From an uncultured bacterium (GTDB lineage Bacteria; Cyanobacteriota; Vampirovibrionia; Gastranaerophilales; Gastranaerophilaceae), in contig CASFTJ010000002.1 of the NCBI GenBank assembly GCA_949297715.1, forward strand, positions 235,043 to 299,042: a stretch of DNA of 64,000 bases, given 5' to 3'. The notes beneath the pieces were generated by a model. That model worked only from the letters and a program-made list of their open reading frames with translations. It was not told the DNA's origin and did not search any database. Numbering within the stretch: position 1 is the first letter of the stretch; the number at the start of each line of letters is the position of its first letter. Of this stretch, positions 18,494-27,062 are shown one piece after another. The translations under genes and the position numbers were made by a program.

Positions 18494-19015
18494 ATGCAAG
18501 TAAATACAGTTACCCAAGGCAATAAAAACAATAATTTGAATTTCGGCATAAAAATCAGCGGGAAAATTTCAAGCGAAATCTGCAAGGAAATTTATGACCA
18601 GAAATTAAATAAATATATGCCGTCATATGTTCAACAGTATGAAAAGCTAAGTAAATCAGGTCTGGAGACTTCAGAGCTGTATCTTGCCAAAGGTAAAGAT
18701 GTTGATACATTTATGCTGAAAAATCCCTCAATAACGACGGCTTATGAAAAACCTCTTATGCAGGCGCAGAAAGGAAATCTTCTTGAAGCTTGGTTTAATA
18801 TAAAGCCTGAAGATATTCAAAATGCTGAGAAAATGCTTAAAGAAGCAATAACAGAAAAAAGACAGGGCCTTGTTTCAATGGCGGATAATGTTGTAGTTCG
18901 TGCATTACTTTACGGCAAGAATAATGAAAAAGAAGTTTCAAAAGCTGTGGAAAAGTTGGACGATAATACAGTTATTGACCTGTTTTATCAGGCAAAAAAT
19001 ATCGTAAAGTCTTAA
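18494..19015 (+). CDS. Small tagged protein, NFGIKIS type
   Basis: 173 residues, largely helical, no known family. N-terminal NLNFGIKISGKISSEI repeats the tag of the preceding gene. Good AAAGGAAA upstream. Helical body rich in Lys/Glu/Ala with no catalytic motif visible. The pair may be secreted or targeted through the shared tag; that is inference. Confidence 0.7.
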   Translation: MQVNTVTQGNKNNNLNFGIKISGKISSEICKEIYDQKLNKYMPSYVQQYEKLSKSGLETSELYLAKGKDVDTFMLKNPSITTAYEKPLMQAQKGNLLEAWFNIKPEDIQNAEKMLKEAITEKRQGLVSMADNVVVRALLYGKNNEKEVSKAVEKLDDNTVIDLFYQAKNIVKS

Positions 19016-19025
19016 TTAATACTGC

Positions 19026-19053
19026 TTGAAAAATATTTTTTTTAATGTAACAT
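19026..19053 (+). promoter_or_regulatory. Possible promoter of the His leader transcript
   Basis: TTGAAA (19026-19031), 16-base spacer, TAACAT (19048-19053), 24 bases before the leader peptide ATG. The -10 is imperfect. Confidence 0.35.
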
Positions 19054-19076
19054 AAAAGATAATTAAAGGGAAAATA

Positions 19077-19148
19077 ATGGAAAATAGGATTTTAAAACTT
19101 CATCATCACCATCATCATAGCGACCTGAGAAGGGCTGTGAATTGGTAG
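19077..19148 (+). CDS. Histidine leader peptide (hisL-like)
   Basis: 23-codon ORF with AAAGGG upstream: MENRILKL, then six consecutive His codons (19101-19118), then SDLRRAVNW and TAG. This is the design of the his operon leader peptide (E. coli HisL has seven His in a row). Ribosome stalling at the His run when charged tRNA-His is scarce would free the following RNA to fold as an antiterminator. The complementary RNA segments needed for this are present (next entries). Confidence 0.85.
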   Translation: MENRILKLHHHHHHSDLRRAVNW

Positions 19149-19231
19149 TGCGCGCAAAAGTTTTAAAATCAATTCAATTCTAATAAGAAAATGGCCTTTC
19201 TCGGGAGATAAGCGTGAAAGGTTATTTTTTG
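19124..19231 (+). promoter_or_regulatory. His-responsive transcription attenuator
   Basis: Two mutually exclusive pairings are visible. Antiterminator: CCTGAGAAGGGC (19124-19135, inside the leader codons just after the His run) pairs over 12 bases, with two G-U wobbles, to GCCTTTCTCGGG (19194-19205). Terminator: the same downstream segment GGCCTTTC (19193-19200) pairs instead with GAAAGGTT (19216-19223) followed by a U-run. Positioning relative to the His codons is as in classical amino acid attenuators. Confidence 0.82.
19193..19231 (+). terminator. Attenuator terminator hairpin
   Basis: Stem GGCCTTTC/GAAAGGTT (8 bp, two wobbles at the base) followed by ATTTTTT at 19224-19230. Lies 45 bases after the leader peptide stop and 58 bases before the next gene. 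Confidence 0.8.
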
Positions 19232-19288
19232 CCCCAAGTGGGTTAAATTTGAAAGTCAAAAGTATAGAATTGGAGAAAAGAAAATAAA

Positions 19289-20662
19289 ATGTCATTAACA
19301 AATATAATATCGGCAATAGGCAATACCAGCAGTGTTTACCCCCTTATACTTCGTGATTGCGGGGTTGAAATTCCGTCAAAAGTTTATCTTACTTATCAGG
19401 AAAATAAAGACGATAAAAATGTTGCATTTTTGGCGACAAGAGAAAGAATTATTGATGAATACTCAACTTCAGCGGTTTGGCTTGGAGGAATTCCGCTTGT
19501 TGAAAAGTTAGTCAATAAATTTGTTATTAAGAAAAAAGGTTTTGCGCCTGATGTCAATTTGAAATTATTTAAAGAAAGTGATTGTCAGGGGTTGGAGTAT
19601 AATACAAAAACTTTCACTGAAAGAATTAAAAACGGCGAAATTACCGGAAATATGGCGAATAAAATTGAGCAGTCTATTGAAGATTTGAAAAAAGTTAAAG
19701 GTAATAAAGCTTTATACGAAAAACTTTTATCCGTTAAATTCGGTGCTGCAACGCTTATTCCGATAGCTTTTATGGGCTTTATAATCCCGAAAATGGTATT
19801 CAGGCTTACGGCAAAAACCAAAGCCGCTCAAAAGGAGCGTGATGAAAAGAAACAATTAAACAACGGTAATTCTTTGCCGAATGCAAATGTGCCGTTTGGA
19901 ACTTTAAAAAGGGATGTATTTTCGGCAATGTCTTTAAGCAAATCATCTCCTGTTGCTTTTGGCGGAAATATGGCATCTTCGATTGCTAACTTTACAACTT
20001 ATCAGAAAATGGCAGCGATTGACGGCGGTTATGCTGTCGGGCGTATCGTCACTTCAAGAAAGAAAAATGAAGCGGTCGATTTAGGGTTCAAGATGCTCGG
20101 TATGATGTTTTTAAATTACGTTGCGCCTAAATATATCGAAAAAATTCTTGATTCAGCCGCTAATAAAGCTCTTAATCTCGATGTAAAACTTGATCCTTTA
20201 ATGCTTGCAGATAACGAATTTTTGCAGCAAATTGCAGATAGATCTTTGAAACTTCCAAAAAGTAACGATGGAAAAGAGCTTTTGAAGTTTATTGACGAAA
20301 ATCCTGATGCGCTTTTCACAAAATATGCCGCAAAATTTGAGAAAGTAAAACTTCTTTACGAAAACCCTAAAATTAAGAAAAACGGAGTCAGAGATCCAAA
20401 GGCTTATGTTGATATTAAGGAATTGGCAAAATTTAAAAAATCAATTGAGGAATTTGCGCAAATGGCAAGAGCTTCAGCCGGAACTTCACCTTTGGATGCT
20501 GTTCAAAAATTTGCTAAAAAAGCTAAATTTGTAAAATCATTAAATATTTTAACCAACGTCGGATTAAGCAGTTTTCTGCTTGCATACTGTTTACCGAAAG
20601 TTCAGTATATGTTTAGAGAATGGTACACAGGATCTAAACTTGAACCCGGAATTGTTGATTAA
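19289..20662 (+). CDS. Unrecognised membrane protein downstream of the His attenuator
   Basis: 457 residues. Hydrophobic segments near 150-172 (AATLIPIAFMGFIIPKMVF) and 420-435 (VGLSSFLLAYCLPKV), with a shorter one near 265-285. N-terminal region contains EYSTSAVWLGGIPLVEKL. An internal PVAFGGN motif near residues 221-227 resembles the F-x-G tags elsewhere in the window. It does not resemble any histidine biosynthesis, transport or tRNA-charging enzyme known to me. TGGAGAAAAG precedes the ATG. A terminator follows at 20719, so it is the only gene the upstream attenuator can control within this transcript. Confidence 0.75.
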   Translation: MSLTNIISAIGNTSSVYPLILRDCGVEIPSKVYLTYQENKDDKNVAFLATRERIIDEYSTSAVWLGGIPLVEKLVNKFVIKKKGFAPDVNLKLFKESDCQGLEYNTKTFTERIKNGEITGNMANKIEQSIEDLKKVKGNKALYEKLLSVKFGAATLIPIAFMGFIIPKMVFRLTAKTKAAQKERDEKKQLNNGNSLPNANVPFGTLKRDVFSAMSLSKSSPVAFGGNMASSIANFTTYQKMAAIDGGYAVGRIVTSRKKNEAVDLGFKMLGMMFLNYVAPKYIEKILDSAANKALNLDVKLDPLMLADNEFLQQIADRSLKLPKSNDGKELLKFIDENPDALFTKYAAKFEKVKLLYENPKIKKNGVRDPKAYVDIKELAKFKKSIEEFAQMARASAGTSPLDAVQKFAKKAKFVKSLNILTNVGLSSFLLAYCLPKVQYMFREWYTGSKLEPGIVD

Positions 20663-20718
20663 TTTATCCTGTGCAGGTTATCTATATCAGTTTCAATAAA
20701 AAAGTTTCAATAAAAAAT

Positions 20719-20750
20719 AAAAAAGACGGGCATGATACCCGCCTTTTTTG
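20719..20750. terminator. Bidirectional terminator
   Basis: Stem around GACGGG/CCCGCC (one mismatch) flanked by A-run and T-run, so it can act on both strands, between the convergent genes ending at 20662 and 20768. Confidence 0.8.
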
Positions 20751-20767
20751 TTTTTTAGTTTATTAAT

Positions 20768-21424
20768 TTATACGCAAGCAAACTCTTTATTATCAGCGTT
20801 TCCTGTAACAACATCATTGAATCTTTGAACATCGTTAAGGTAAGTGTTTTTGATTTCTCTCAAATCTTTTGCCATAAGAGTTCTTGGTGCATTTTCAGCA
20901 AGTGAATGGTTTCTTAACAAATATGACGGGTGGAAAATTGTCATTGCAGGATATTCAACACCATCAACCGTAATTGTCATCCATTGTCCTCTGATTTTAG
21001 AAATTGTTGTTTTCTTGTCAAGTTCTACGAATGATTTTAAAGCAGTTGCACCGCAAAGGATAATAGCACGAGGCTTGATGAAATCAATTTGAGCGTTTAA
21101 GAATTTGCGGCATGCTTCCTTTTCTTCATCAGTTGGAACTCTGTTTTCAGGAGGTCTGCATTTTACGGTGTTTGTAATATATAAATCTTCTTCTCTGGAG
21201 ATTCCTGCAGCTGCCAAAAACTCATCCAAAAGTTGACCTGCGCGTCCTGAAAATGGTCTTCCGCTTTCATCTTCCATTTCTCCGGGTGCCTCTCCGATAA
21301 AAACGATTTTAGCCTTGTCAGCGTTACCGTCGCCAAAAACTATATTTTTACGAGTATTAGCTAAAGCGCAGCCTTTGCATCCGTTACACTTTTGTCTTAC
21401 TATCTCCAGACATTGTTCTTTCAT
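20768..21424 (-). CDS. Family 4 uracil-DNA glycosylase (Fe-S)
   Basis: 218 residues. Removes uracil from DNA as the first step of base excision repair. Hallmarks: Cys16 and Cys19 in CKGCALANTR, GEAPGEMEDESGRPFSGRAG active-site motif, then NTVKCRPPENR and EACRKF supplying the other two [4Fe-4S] cysteines, and IFHPSYLLRN near the C-terminus. All four cluster ligands are present. Its start lies 41 bases inside the upstream symporter gene, with GGAGAGAGAAGAG before the ATG, so translation is probably coupled. Confidence 0.93.
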   Translation of the reverse strand: MKEQCLEIVRQKCNGCKGCALANTRKNIVFGDGNADKAKIVFIGEAPGEMEDESGRPFSGRAGQLLDEFLAAAGISREEDLYITNTVKCRPPENRVPTDEEKEACRKFLNAQIDFIKPRAIILCGATALKSFVELDKKTTISKIRGQWMTITVDGVEYPAMTIFHPSYLLRNHSLAENAPRTLMAKDLREIKNTYLNDVQRFNDVVTGNADNKEFACV

Positions 21425-22907
21425 CTCTTCTCTCTCCTTGTTTATATGTGTTATTTTTGAATAATCCTACATTATATTTCTTACAATATCGTTTCAAATC
21501 TTTTATGACAACCTCCGAAAGTATGAAAACTGCAAATAAATTCGGTACAGCTAAAAATAGCGTGAAGGCATCAGAAAGATTTATGATACTTTTAAAGTTC
21601 ATAGCAGAACCGATTACTATGAATAAACAATATATAACCTGAAAAGTGCGTGTTGTCAATTTAGAATTACCAAAGAGGAAGTTCCAGCTTTTTATTCCGT
21701 AGTATGAACCGCAGAGCATGGTTGAAAGCACAAAGCAGCTAGCCATAATTGTTAAAAGTATCGGGAAAAACGGACAAACCGAGCCGAAAGCCTTTGAGGT
21801 CAATTCAATTCCCGCTAATCCGGTATTATCAAGGTAAACCCCTGAAATAACAATAACAAAAGCCGTAGCACTTCCGACGATTACGGTGTCAACGAAAGGC
21901 TGAAGCATTGCAATAAAAGCTTGCACTGCAGGTTTGCTGGTTTTTACGGCAGAAAATGCGATTGGAGCCGTTCCAAGTCCTGCTTCATTTGCAAACATAG
22001 CCCTTCTAAATCCCCATAACATACAAGCAAACATTCCGCCCGCAAGTGCTTGAGGTTTAAAGGCTTCTTTAATCACAAGAGCGATTGCATGCGGGAAATG
22101 ATGTATATTAAAAAGGCAGATTGTAAAAGCTGTTAAAACATAAAGACTGCACATAACAGGAGTCACTTTGGATGTGAATTTTCCGATAGCCTTAATTCCG
22201 CCGATAATAGTGAAATAAGTAATAATTGCGACAATCAAGCCTAAAAGCCAGCTTTGTTCTGCAAAAAAGCTTTTATCACCTCCGGTTACTTCCGTAATTT
22301 GTGTTGTCATAGCGTTAATTTGAAACAAATTCCACCCGCCGATCATTGCAAAGATACAGCAAAGTGCATAAATTTTAGATAAATACGGCGCAAATTTACC
22401 GAAAACCTTATGATTTTTAAGCCCGTTTTGAATATAATACATCGGGCCGCCGTCAACGGTTCCGTCAGGATGAACTTCTCTAAATTTAAGTCCTAAAAGA
22501 ACTTCAGCAAATTTAAGTGCCATAGAGAAGAAACCTGCGACAACCATCCAGAAAATTACCCCTGGCCCTCCGATAGAAACGGCAGCGGCAGAACCTGCGA
22601 CATTGCCTATTCCGGCAGAAGCCGAGATTGTCGCAGTAAGCGCTTGAAAGGAAGAAACTTCGCCTTTCTTTTTTCTTTTAACAAGGTCTTTATGCTCGTA
22701 ATTTTTGGTAATAAGCTTTATGGCGTGCTTAAAGCCCCAGATTCCGATAAACCCTGTTCTTAGAGTAAAATAAATTGCGGCAGTCATTAAAAGAGCTACA
22801 AGTAACTGAACTTCGACTCCGTTAATGTTTACGGAGTAAAAAATTATCCCTGAAATTTTATCGGCTATTGGTGATAAAAAGCTGTCTATTAGATTATCTA
22901 AACTCAT
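21384..22907 (-). CDS. Alanine/glycine:cation symporter (AGCS family)
   Basis: 507 residues, about ten to eleven membrane helices. Family motifs: GGPGVIFWMVVAGFFSMALKF, DGTVDGGPMYYIQ and the later RRAMFANEAGLGTAPIA. Imports alanine or glycine with sodium across the cytoplasmic membrane. The C-terminal tail is charged and reads into the overlapping glycosylase gene. No Shine-Dalgarno; TATAAT lies seven bases upstream of the ATG, so the message may be leaderless. Confidence 0.93.
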   Translation of the reverse strand: MSLDNLIDSFLSPIADKISGIIFYSVNINGVEVQLLVALLMTAAIYFTLRTGFIGIWGFKHAIKLITKNYEHKDLVKRKKKGEVSSFQALTATISASAGIGNVAGSAAAVSIGGPGVIFWMVVAGFFSMALKFAEVLLGLKFREVHPDGTVDGGPMYYIQNGLKNHKVFGKFAPYLSKIYALCCIFAMIGGWNLFQINAMTTQITEVTGGDKSFFAEQSWLLGLIVAIITYFTIIGGIKAIGKFTSKVTPVMCSLYVLTAFTICLFNIHHFPHAIALVIKEAFKPQALAGGMFACMLWGFRRAMFANEAGLGTAPIAFSAVKTSKPAVQAFIAMLQPFVDTVIVGSATAFVIVISGVYLDNTGLAGIELTSKAFGSVCPFFPILLTIMASCFVLSTMLCGSYYGIKSWNFLFGNSKLTTRTFQVIYCLFIVIGSAMNFKSIINLSDAFTLFLAVPNLFAVFILSEVVIKDLKRYCKKYNVGLFKNNTYKQGERRDERTMSGDSKTKV

Positions 22908-22938
22908 CTACTTAATTATAATATAAACATGCTAAAAT

Positions 22939-23634
22939 TTACCAAGCATCTTTAGGATCAACAGTCCAGTTGTTTCTCATAATTTTAGCAAAACAATATC
23001 TTCCTGTTGTTTTGCATTCTTCTTCAATTTCTTCGTCTGTTTTGTCTGAACCTGCTGGGGTAAGTCCTTTTTCAGATAATACAAACACAAAAACATCTTT
23101 TCCAATTACATTAGGACCTTTCATTCCGTTTGCATCAACATGTATTACTGCCATATGGGTTTTTCCTGTAACATTAACACCAAAGTATTGTTTGACTCTT
23201 TCCCAATCACTGACGGTCCAAGTGTCAATAGAAAAATTGTACCCATCGACAGTTACAAATCCTATTGTTCCACTTCCAAATCCGGATGTGCCGCTGTAAT
23301 TTGTTTTACCATCCCGATTTTTGGTTAAAGCCCAGCATCCTCCTTCATCTATCTCAAGACATTCGTGGATTGTGTTAAACTGTTTTTTTAAATAAAAATC
23401 ATAAAAATTCCTTACTCCGGTATATCCGCCATCTGCAATTGGTATATTTTCAAAATCACCATCAGGAACTGCTTTTAGCATTGCCTGCGAGGTGACTGAA
23501 TAAAGTTTTTTAAGTTGCGTTGCTACAACCATGCTTTTGTATTTTGCGATTATTGCAGGTAATGTCATTGCTGCGATAATTCCGATTATTCCTATTACAA
23601 TCAGGACTTCCGCCATCGTAAAACCTTTTTTCAT
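22939..23634 (-). CDS. Type IV pilin-like protein, locus 1
   Basis: 231 residues from the ATG with GGAGGG upstream (an upstream in-frame ATG at 23649 is less likely). Prepilin signal KKG|FTMAEVLI with Glu at +5, then the hydrophobic helix VIGIIGIIAAMTLPAII. The globular domain ends with CKTTGRYCFAKI and a Trp-containing tail, a signature repeated in loci 2 and 4. Contains DANGMKGPNVIGKDVFVF, also conserved among the copies. Expected to be cleaved by PilD and assembled as a major or minor pseudopilin. Divergently transcribed from a small XRE regulator. Confidence 0.88.
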   Translation of the reverse strand: MKKGFTMAEVLIVIGIIGIIAAMTLPAIIAKYKSMVVATQLKKLYSVTSQAMLKAVPDGDFENIPIADGGYTGVRNFYDFYLKKQFNTIHECLEIDEGGCWALTKNRDGKTNYSGTSGFGSGTIGFVTVDGYNFSIDTWTVSDWERVKQYFGVNVTGKTHMAVIHVDANGMKGPNVIGKDVFVFVLSEKGLTPAGSDKTDEEIEEECKTTGRYCFAKIMRNNWTVDPKDAW

Positions 23635-23664
23635 ATATTCACCCTCCAATTTAACAACATGAAT

Positions 23665-23700
23665 TTAAACATACAATTAAGTAATTGTAAATATGTTTAA
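23665..23700. promoter_or_regulatory. Palindromic candidate operator between pilin 1 and its XRE gene
   Basis: Outer arms TTAAACATA and TATGTTTAA are exact inverse complements; inside them lies a perfect CAATTA-AG-TAATTG palindrome (23674-23687). On the minus strand the inner palindrome lies between TTACAA and TAAATT, a possible -35/-10 pair with 17-base spacing for the pilin gene, so a bound regulator would block transcription. Confidence 0.5.
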
Positions 23701-23742
23701 TAATTGTTAAAACTAAAAGAAAATTGACCTTAGGTTAGTTTT

Positions 23743-24063
23743 ATGAGTGAAATAAAGAAAAATTTAGGTAAAAGAATTAAATATTACAGAGAACAAAAAG
23801 GTTTAACGCAGGAAAAATTGGCTGAAATGCTTGATTTTAACTGCCGTTCGTTGTCTTTTATCGAGTGTGGTACGAATTTTGTGACGGCAGAAACTTTGGA
23901 AAAATTGTGTAAATTTCTTGAGGTAACTCCCAAGCAGCTTTTTGATTTTGAGTATAATCCGCAAAAGCCTCAGGATATTAAGAAAGAAATTTTAATGCTT
24001 GTTGATAAAAATAATGATAAACTTACCGATGTTTATAAAATTATGAAGGGATTTCTTGATTAA
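23743..24063 (+). CDS. XRE-family regulator paired with pilin 1
   Basis: 106 residues. HTH_3 domain at about 8-64 (LGKRIKYYREQKGLTQEKLAEM, then CRSLSFIECGTNFVTAETLEKL), followed by a 40-residue tail KPQDIKKEILMLVDKNNDKL. The tail resembles that of the locus 3 regulator, indicating paralogy. Divergent from the pilin gene across a 108-base region that holds a palindrome. Likely controls the pilin and itself. Its end overlaps the convergent HD-GYP gene by 23 bases. Confidence 0.85.
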   Translation: MSEIKKNLGKRIKYYREQKGLTQEKLAEMLDFNCRSLSFIECGTNFVTAETLEKLCKFLEVTPKQLFDFEYNPQKPQDIKKEILMLVDKNNDKLTDVYKIMKGFLD

Positions 24064-24847
24064 TTTCAGGGTTGTGTTTTGAAATTTCTGTTGTGTTTAC
24101 GTAATTAGCAAGCGCTTTGAATACAAACGGATGAAGTTTTCCGTCTTTTACGTCTGTGTAGATTATTGTCAGGGCTTGTTTGGGGGTAAATGCTTCTTTA
24201 TAAGGTCTTTTTTCTGTAAGTGCTGAATATTTGTCAGCCATTGTCAAAATTTGCAGGTTTAAGTCAGCTCTAAAGTCTTTTGGAACAAAAGGATATCCGC
24301 TTTTCTTAGCATTTTGGTGGTGGTTTCTGATGAGATTAAGTGTTTTTTTATCAAGGTTTGTGTTTTTTAAAATTTCATAGCTAAGTTCAGAGTGCTTGTG
24401 CATTATTTTTGTTTCTGTTTCGTTAAGTTTTCCTTGCTTATTTAAAATTTCGCTTGGAATGAGAACTTTTCCGATGTCGTGAAGATAGGAAGCATCTAAA
24501 AGTGCTTTTTCATCGACAAAGTTTCGGAGTGAAAATGGCAGATTTTGAACAATTCCCGATGAAATATTTCTTACATCTGTGCAGTGGTTATTCAAAAGCG
24601 GTTTTAAGTCCTGAAAATTAAGTATGGCCTCAACTCCGACTTCTTTTAAAATGCTTTGGATTTTGGAATTTGAATTTACAAGTTTTGTTATTACGGCTTC
24701 ATTGGCAAATCTTTCGGGCTGGTTGCTTTCAAACCTGTCTTCAGAGGTATTTGTATTTTGTCGGAAACTTACGCTTGAGGCCTTATTCTGACGCTCAATT
24801 CCGTTAAGACCGTACGCACGTAATAAGGAATTTATTTCCAATCCCAT
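24041..24847 (-). CDS. HD-GYP domain protein with N-terminal tag
   Basis: 268 residues. HD-GYP core: LLDASYLHDIGKVLIP (His123-Asp124), IMHKHSELSYEIL, RNHHQNAKKSGYP (HH 176-177, GYP 184-186), LTMADKYSALTEKRPY. Metal-binding residues are present, so c-di-GMP or related dinucleotide hydrolysis is plausible. No sensory domain. Residues 26-30 (VSFRQ) resemble the F-x-G tags. Start at ATG with AAGGTG upstream. The GGDEF protein at 61-62 kb would be the opposing activity. Confidence 0.85.
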   Translation of the reverse strand: MGLEINSLLRAYGLNGIERQNKASSVSFRQNTNTSEDRFESNQPERFANEAVITKLVNSNSKIQSILKEVGVEAILNFQDLKPLLNNHCTDVRNISSGIVQNLPFSLRNFVDEKALLDASYLHDIGKVLIPSEILNKQGKLNETETKIMHKHSELSYEILKNTNLDKKTLNLIRNHHQNAKKSGYPFVPKDFRADLNLQILTMADKYSALTEKRPYKEAFTPKQALTIIYTDVKDGKLHPFVFKALANYVNTTEISKHNPEINQEIPS

Positions 24848-24986
24848 ATTTTACACACACCTTTTTCCACTACACTTATGTATTAATAAAGTATTTTTTG
24901 AGGGTAAAATTGCATATATGTTAAAAAAAATTAACCTTTTTGTGAAATTGCTCCTGTTTGATAAACTTTATGTAAAGGGGGATTTT

Positions 24987-25976
24987 ATGGAAAATAATAG
25001 TAGTAATATTAATAATAATTGTTATGTATTTTGGAAAAGAATTTTAGCATTTTGGACAGATTCAATTGTGCTTTTGGTTGTTGCATATTTGTTTTTGATT
25101 CTGTTTAAAGATCCGCTTTTAAGTATTGGAAATTGGGGGATATTAATCGGGTTTTTGATTTTTATGCTCTATTACGGGCTTCAAAATAGCAGGTTATGCG
25201 GCGGGCAGACTTTGGGCAAAAGGTTATTCAAGATTAAAGTCGTGGATATGGACAGTCAATTTTTATCCGTCAAAAAGTCAATGCTGCGTGCATTAATTCT
25301 TACTCCGATGTTTGTTTTAGGCTCGTTATTGTTGCCTGTCGGAAATGTTGTTATTATTTATTCAATATTAATCGGCTTTATTTCATTTGTTATAGTAATG
25401 CTGTTTTTGTTTAATTTTCCTCAAAGAAGATCGTTGCATGATCTTGCTGCAGGAAGTGTTGTTGTGGCTAATGATTGTGAAGCTGTTGAACTTCTCAAAA
25501 CCAGAAAGCCTTTGATTATAATTTCAATCGGAGCGGTTTTAACTGTTTTATTAACTGTTGTATGTTTTGTTTATATTCCGAAAATCGGTATGAACTTAGA
25601 TGAAATTAACGGTGTTGCAAAGTTATACAGTCAAAACGATTTGAATTTGGTTGGTTATGCTATTCAATACAGTTACGATTACAATTATAATACTAAGGAG
25701 AGTGTTACTAGAAAAGGAATTTCTTTAACTGTCTCAGAAAATAGTAAAGAGTTTCAGGATATGAATTTTGCTTCAGCCAGAATAAATGATTGTGCTAAAA
25801 TCTTTATTAATTCTGAATTTAGAAAAGATGATATTGATTTTATGACGGTCGGTATCGCAAATTATGCAACTTTAGGAACAAATTCAAGAATAGAAATGTT
25901 TTCTAAAAAGGCTGTTATGCAGGATTGGATAAGCGGAGCTAATATTCCTGTTTCGCATAGTGAAAAAATTAAATAG
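24987..25976 (+). CDS. RDD-family membrane protein
   Basis: 329 residues from the ATG at 24987, which has AAAGGGGG; an earlier ATG at 24918 lacks one. RDD-type segment: FWKRILAFWTDSIVLLV, GGQTLGKRLFKIKVVDMD, then FPQRRSLHDLAAGSVVV, with about four helices and an additional helix near 172-192, then a soluble C-terminal 130 residues. RDD proteins are poorly defined; some act in ion exchange. The soluble tail has no recognised fold. Confidence 0.83.
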   Translation: MENNSSNINNNCYVFWKRILAFWTDSIVLLVVAYLFLILFKDPLLSIGNWGILIGFLIFMLYYGLQNSRLCGGQTLGKRLFKIKVVDMDSQFLSVKKSMLRALILTPMFVLGSLLLPVGNVVIIYSILIGFISFVIVMLFLFNFPQRRSLHDLAAGSVVVANDCEAVELLKTRKPLIIISIGAVLTVLLTVVCFVYIPKIGMNLDEINGVAKLYSQNDLNLVGYAIQYSYDYNYNTKESVTRKGISLTVSENSKEFQDMNFASARINDCAKIFINSEFRKDDIDFMTVGIANYATLGTNSRIEMFSKKAVMQDWISGANIPVSHSEKIK

Positions 25977-26000
25977 GTAAGTATATAGTATATTGAAGTT

Positions 26001-26933
26001 ATGGATGAAATTAAAAATGTTTTAATTTGCGGACTGGGCGCTATTGGAAGTATTTATGCGGTTAATATCAAAAACTGTTTAAAAGGCAGTTTGAAGGTTT
26101 TGGTTGATAAAGAAAGATTAAATATCTACAAGTCTTCGCCTTTAATCTACAATGATACGAAATACGATTTTGATTATCTTCTGCCTGATGAAAAAAATTT
26201 TAAAGCTGATTTAATTATAATCGCAACTAAATTTTCAGGATTTGCTCAGGCAAAGGAAGACATTAGAAATTTTGTAAAAGACGATACGATTATTTTGTCA
26301 TTATTAAACGGTGTAACAACTGAAAAAGAGCTTGCAAAGCTTTACGGATGGGACAAGGTTCTTTATTCTTATTGTATTTGCCATAGTTCCGTAAGATGCG
26401 GGCGCAGTATTACTCATGACGGGGTAAGCAAGATTGTTTTCGGGGAAAATGAATTTGAGGAAAATTCAAAAAATAATGTTTTAAGGGTTAAGGCATTTTT
26501 TGAAAAATGCGGAATTGATTATGAAATTCCTGAAGATATTAAGCGTTCAATGTGGCTTAAGTTTATGTTAAATATCAGCGCAAATCCCATAAGTGCAATA
26601 TTAAAGATGACTTTTGGCGAGATGATGCAAAATCAAGAATTTATCAATATGGCAGATAAGATTATTTCTGAAGCTCAGCAAATAGCTATGGCAGAAGGTA
26701 TAAAAAATGCCGATACAATGCCTCGGGATGCTATTCAGCTTTTTAATTCAATGATTCCTGACGGCAAAACCTCAATGCTTCAAGATATAGAAGCGGGGCG
26801 CAAGACGGAGATTGAATTATTTTCAGGAACTGTTGTTAAATTAGGCGAAAAATATAATATCCAAACTCCTTACAACAAAATTGTTAAAGAAATGATTGAA
26901 ATCATCCATAAAAATCAGGATTTACAGCATTAG
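26001..26933 (+). CDS. Ketopantoate reductase (PanE/ApbA) family dehydrogenase
   Basis: 310 residues. N-terminal Rossmann motif VLICGLGAIGSIYA, then LLNGVTTEKEL with the expected N-G-V, and a helical C-terminal domain with MWLKFMLNISANPISAI and DIEAGRKTEIELFSGTVV, the PanE substrate region with Lys, Asn and Glu. Likely reduces 2-dehydropantoate or a related 2-oxo acid with NADPH. No panB or panC is near, so the physiological substrate is not proven. Follows the RDD gene by 24 bases. Confidence 0.85.
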   Translation: MDEIKNVLICGLGAIGSIYAVNIKNCLKGSLKVLVDKERLNIYKSSPLIYNDTKYDFDYLLPDEKNFKADLIIIATKFSGFAQAKEDIRNFVKDDTIILSLLNGVTTEKELAKLYGWDKVLYSYCICHSSVRCGRSITHDGVSKIVFGENEFEENSKNNVLRVKAFFEKCGIDYEIPEDIKRSMWLKFMLNISANPISAILKMTFGEMMQNQEFINMADKIISEAQQIAMAEGIKNADTMPRDAIQLFNSMIPDGKTSMLQDIEAGRKTEIELFSGTVVKLGEKYNIQTPYNKIVKEMIEIIHKNQDLQH

Positions 26934-27062
26934 AAAATAGTTTTCCTTTTCCGATTATTAAAAAAGTTATAAAAAATGTTAAGTTAAATTCAAAAAATGT
27001 CATTTTTTAACTTGATAATTTTTTTATATAGAAAAGGGGAAAAAAGGAAAAAGGAATTTATT

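Noticed and set aside
19101..19118. Six His codons that might be a cloning tag
   Set aside because: The flanking RNA has matched antiterminator and terminator segments and the peptide has its own Shine-Dalgarno, as in natural his leaders.
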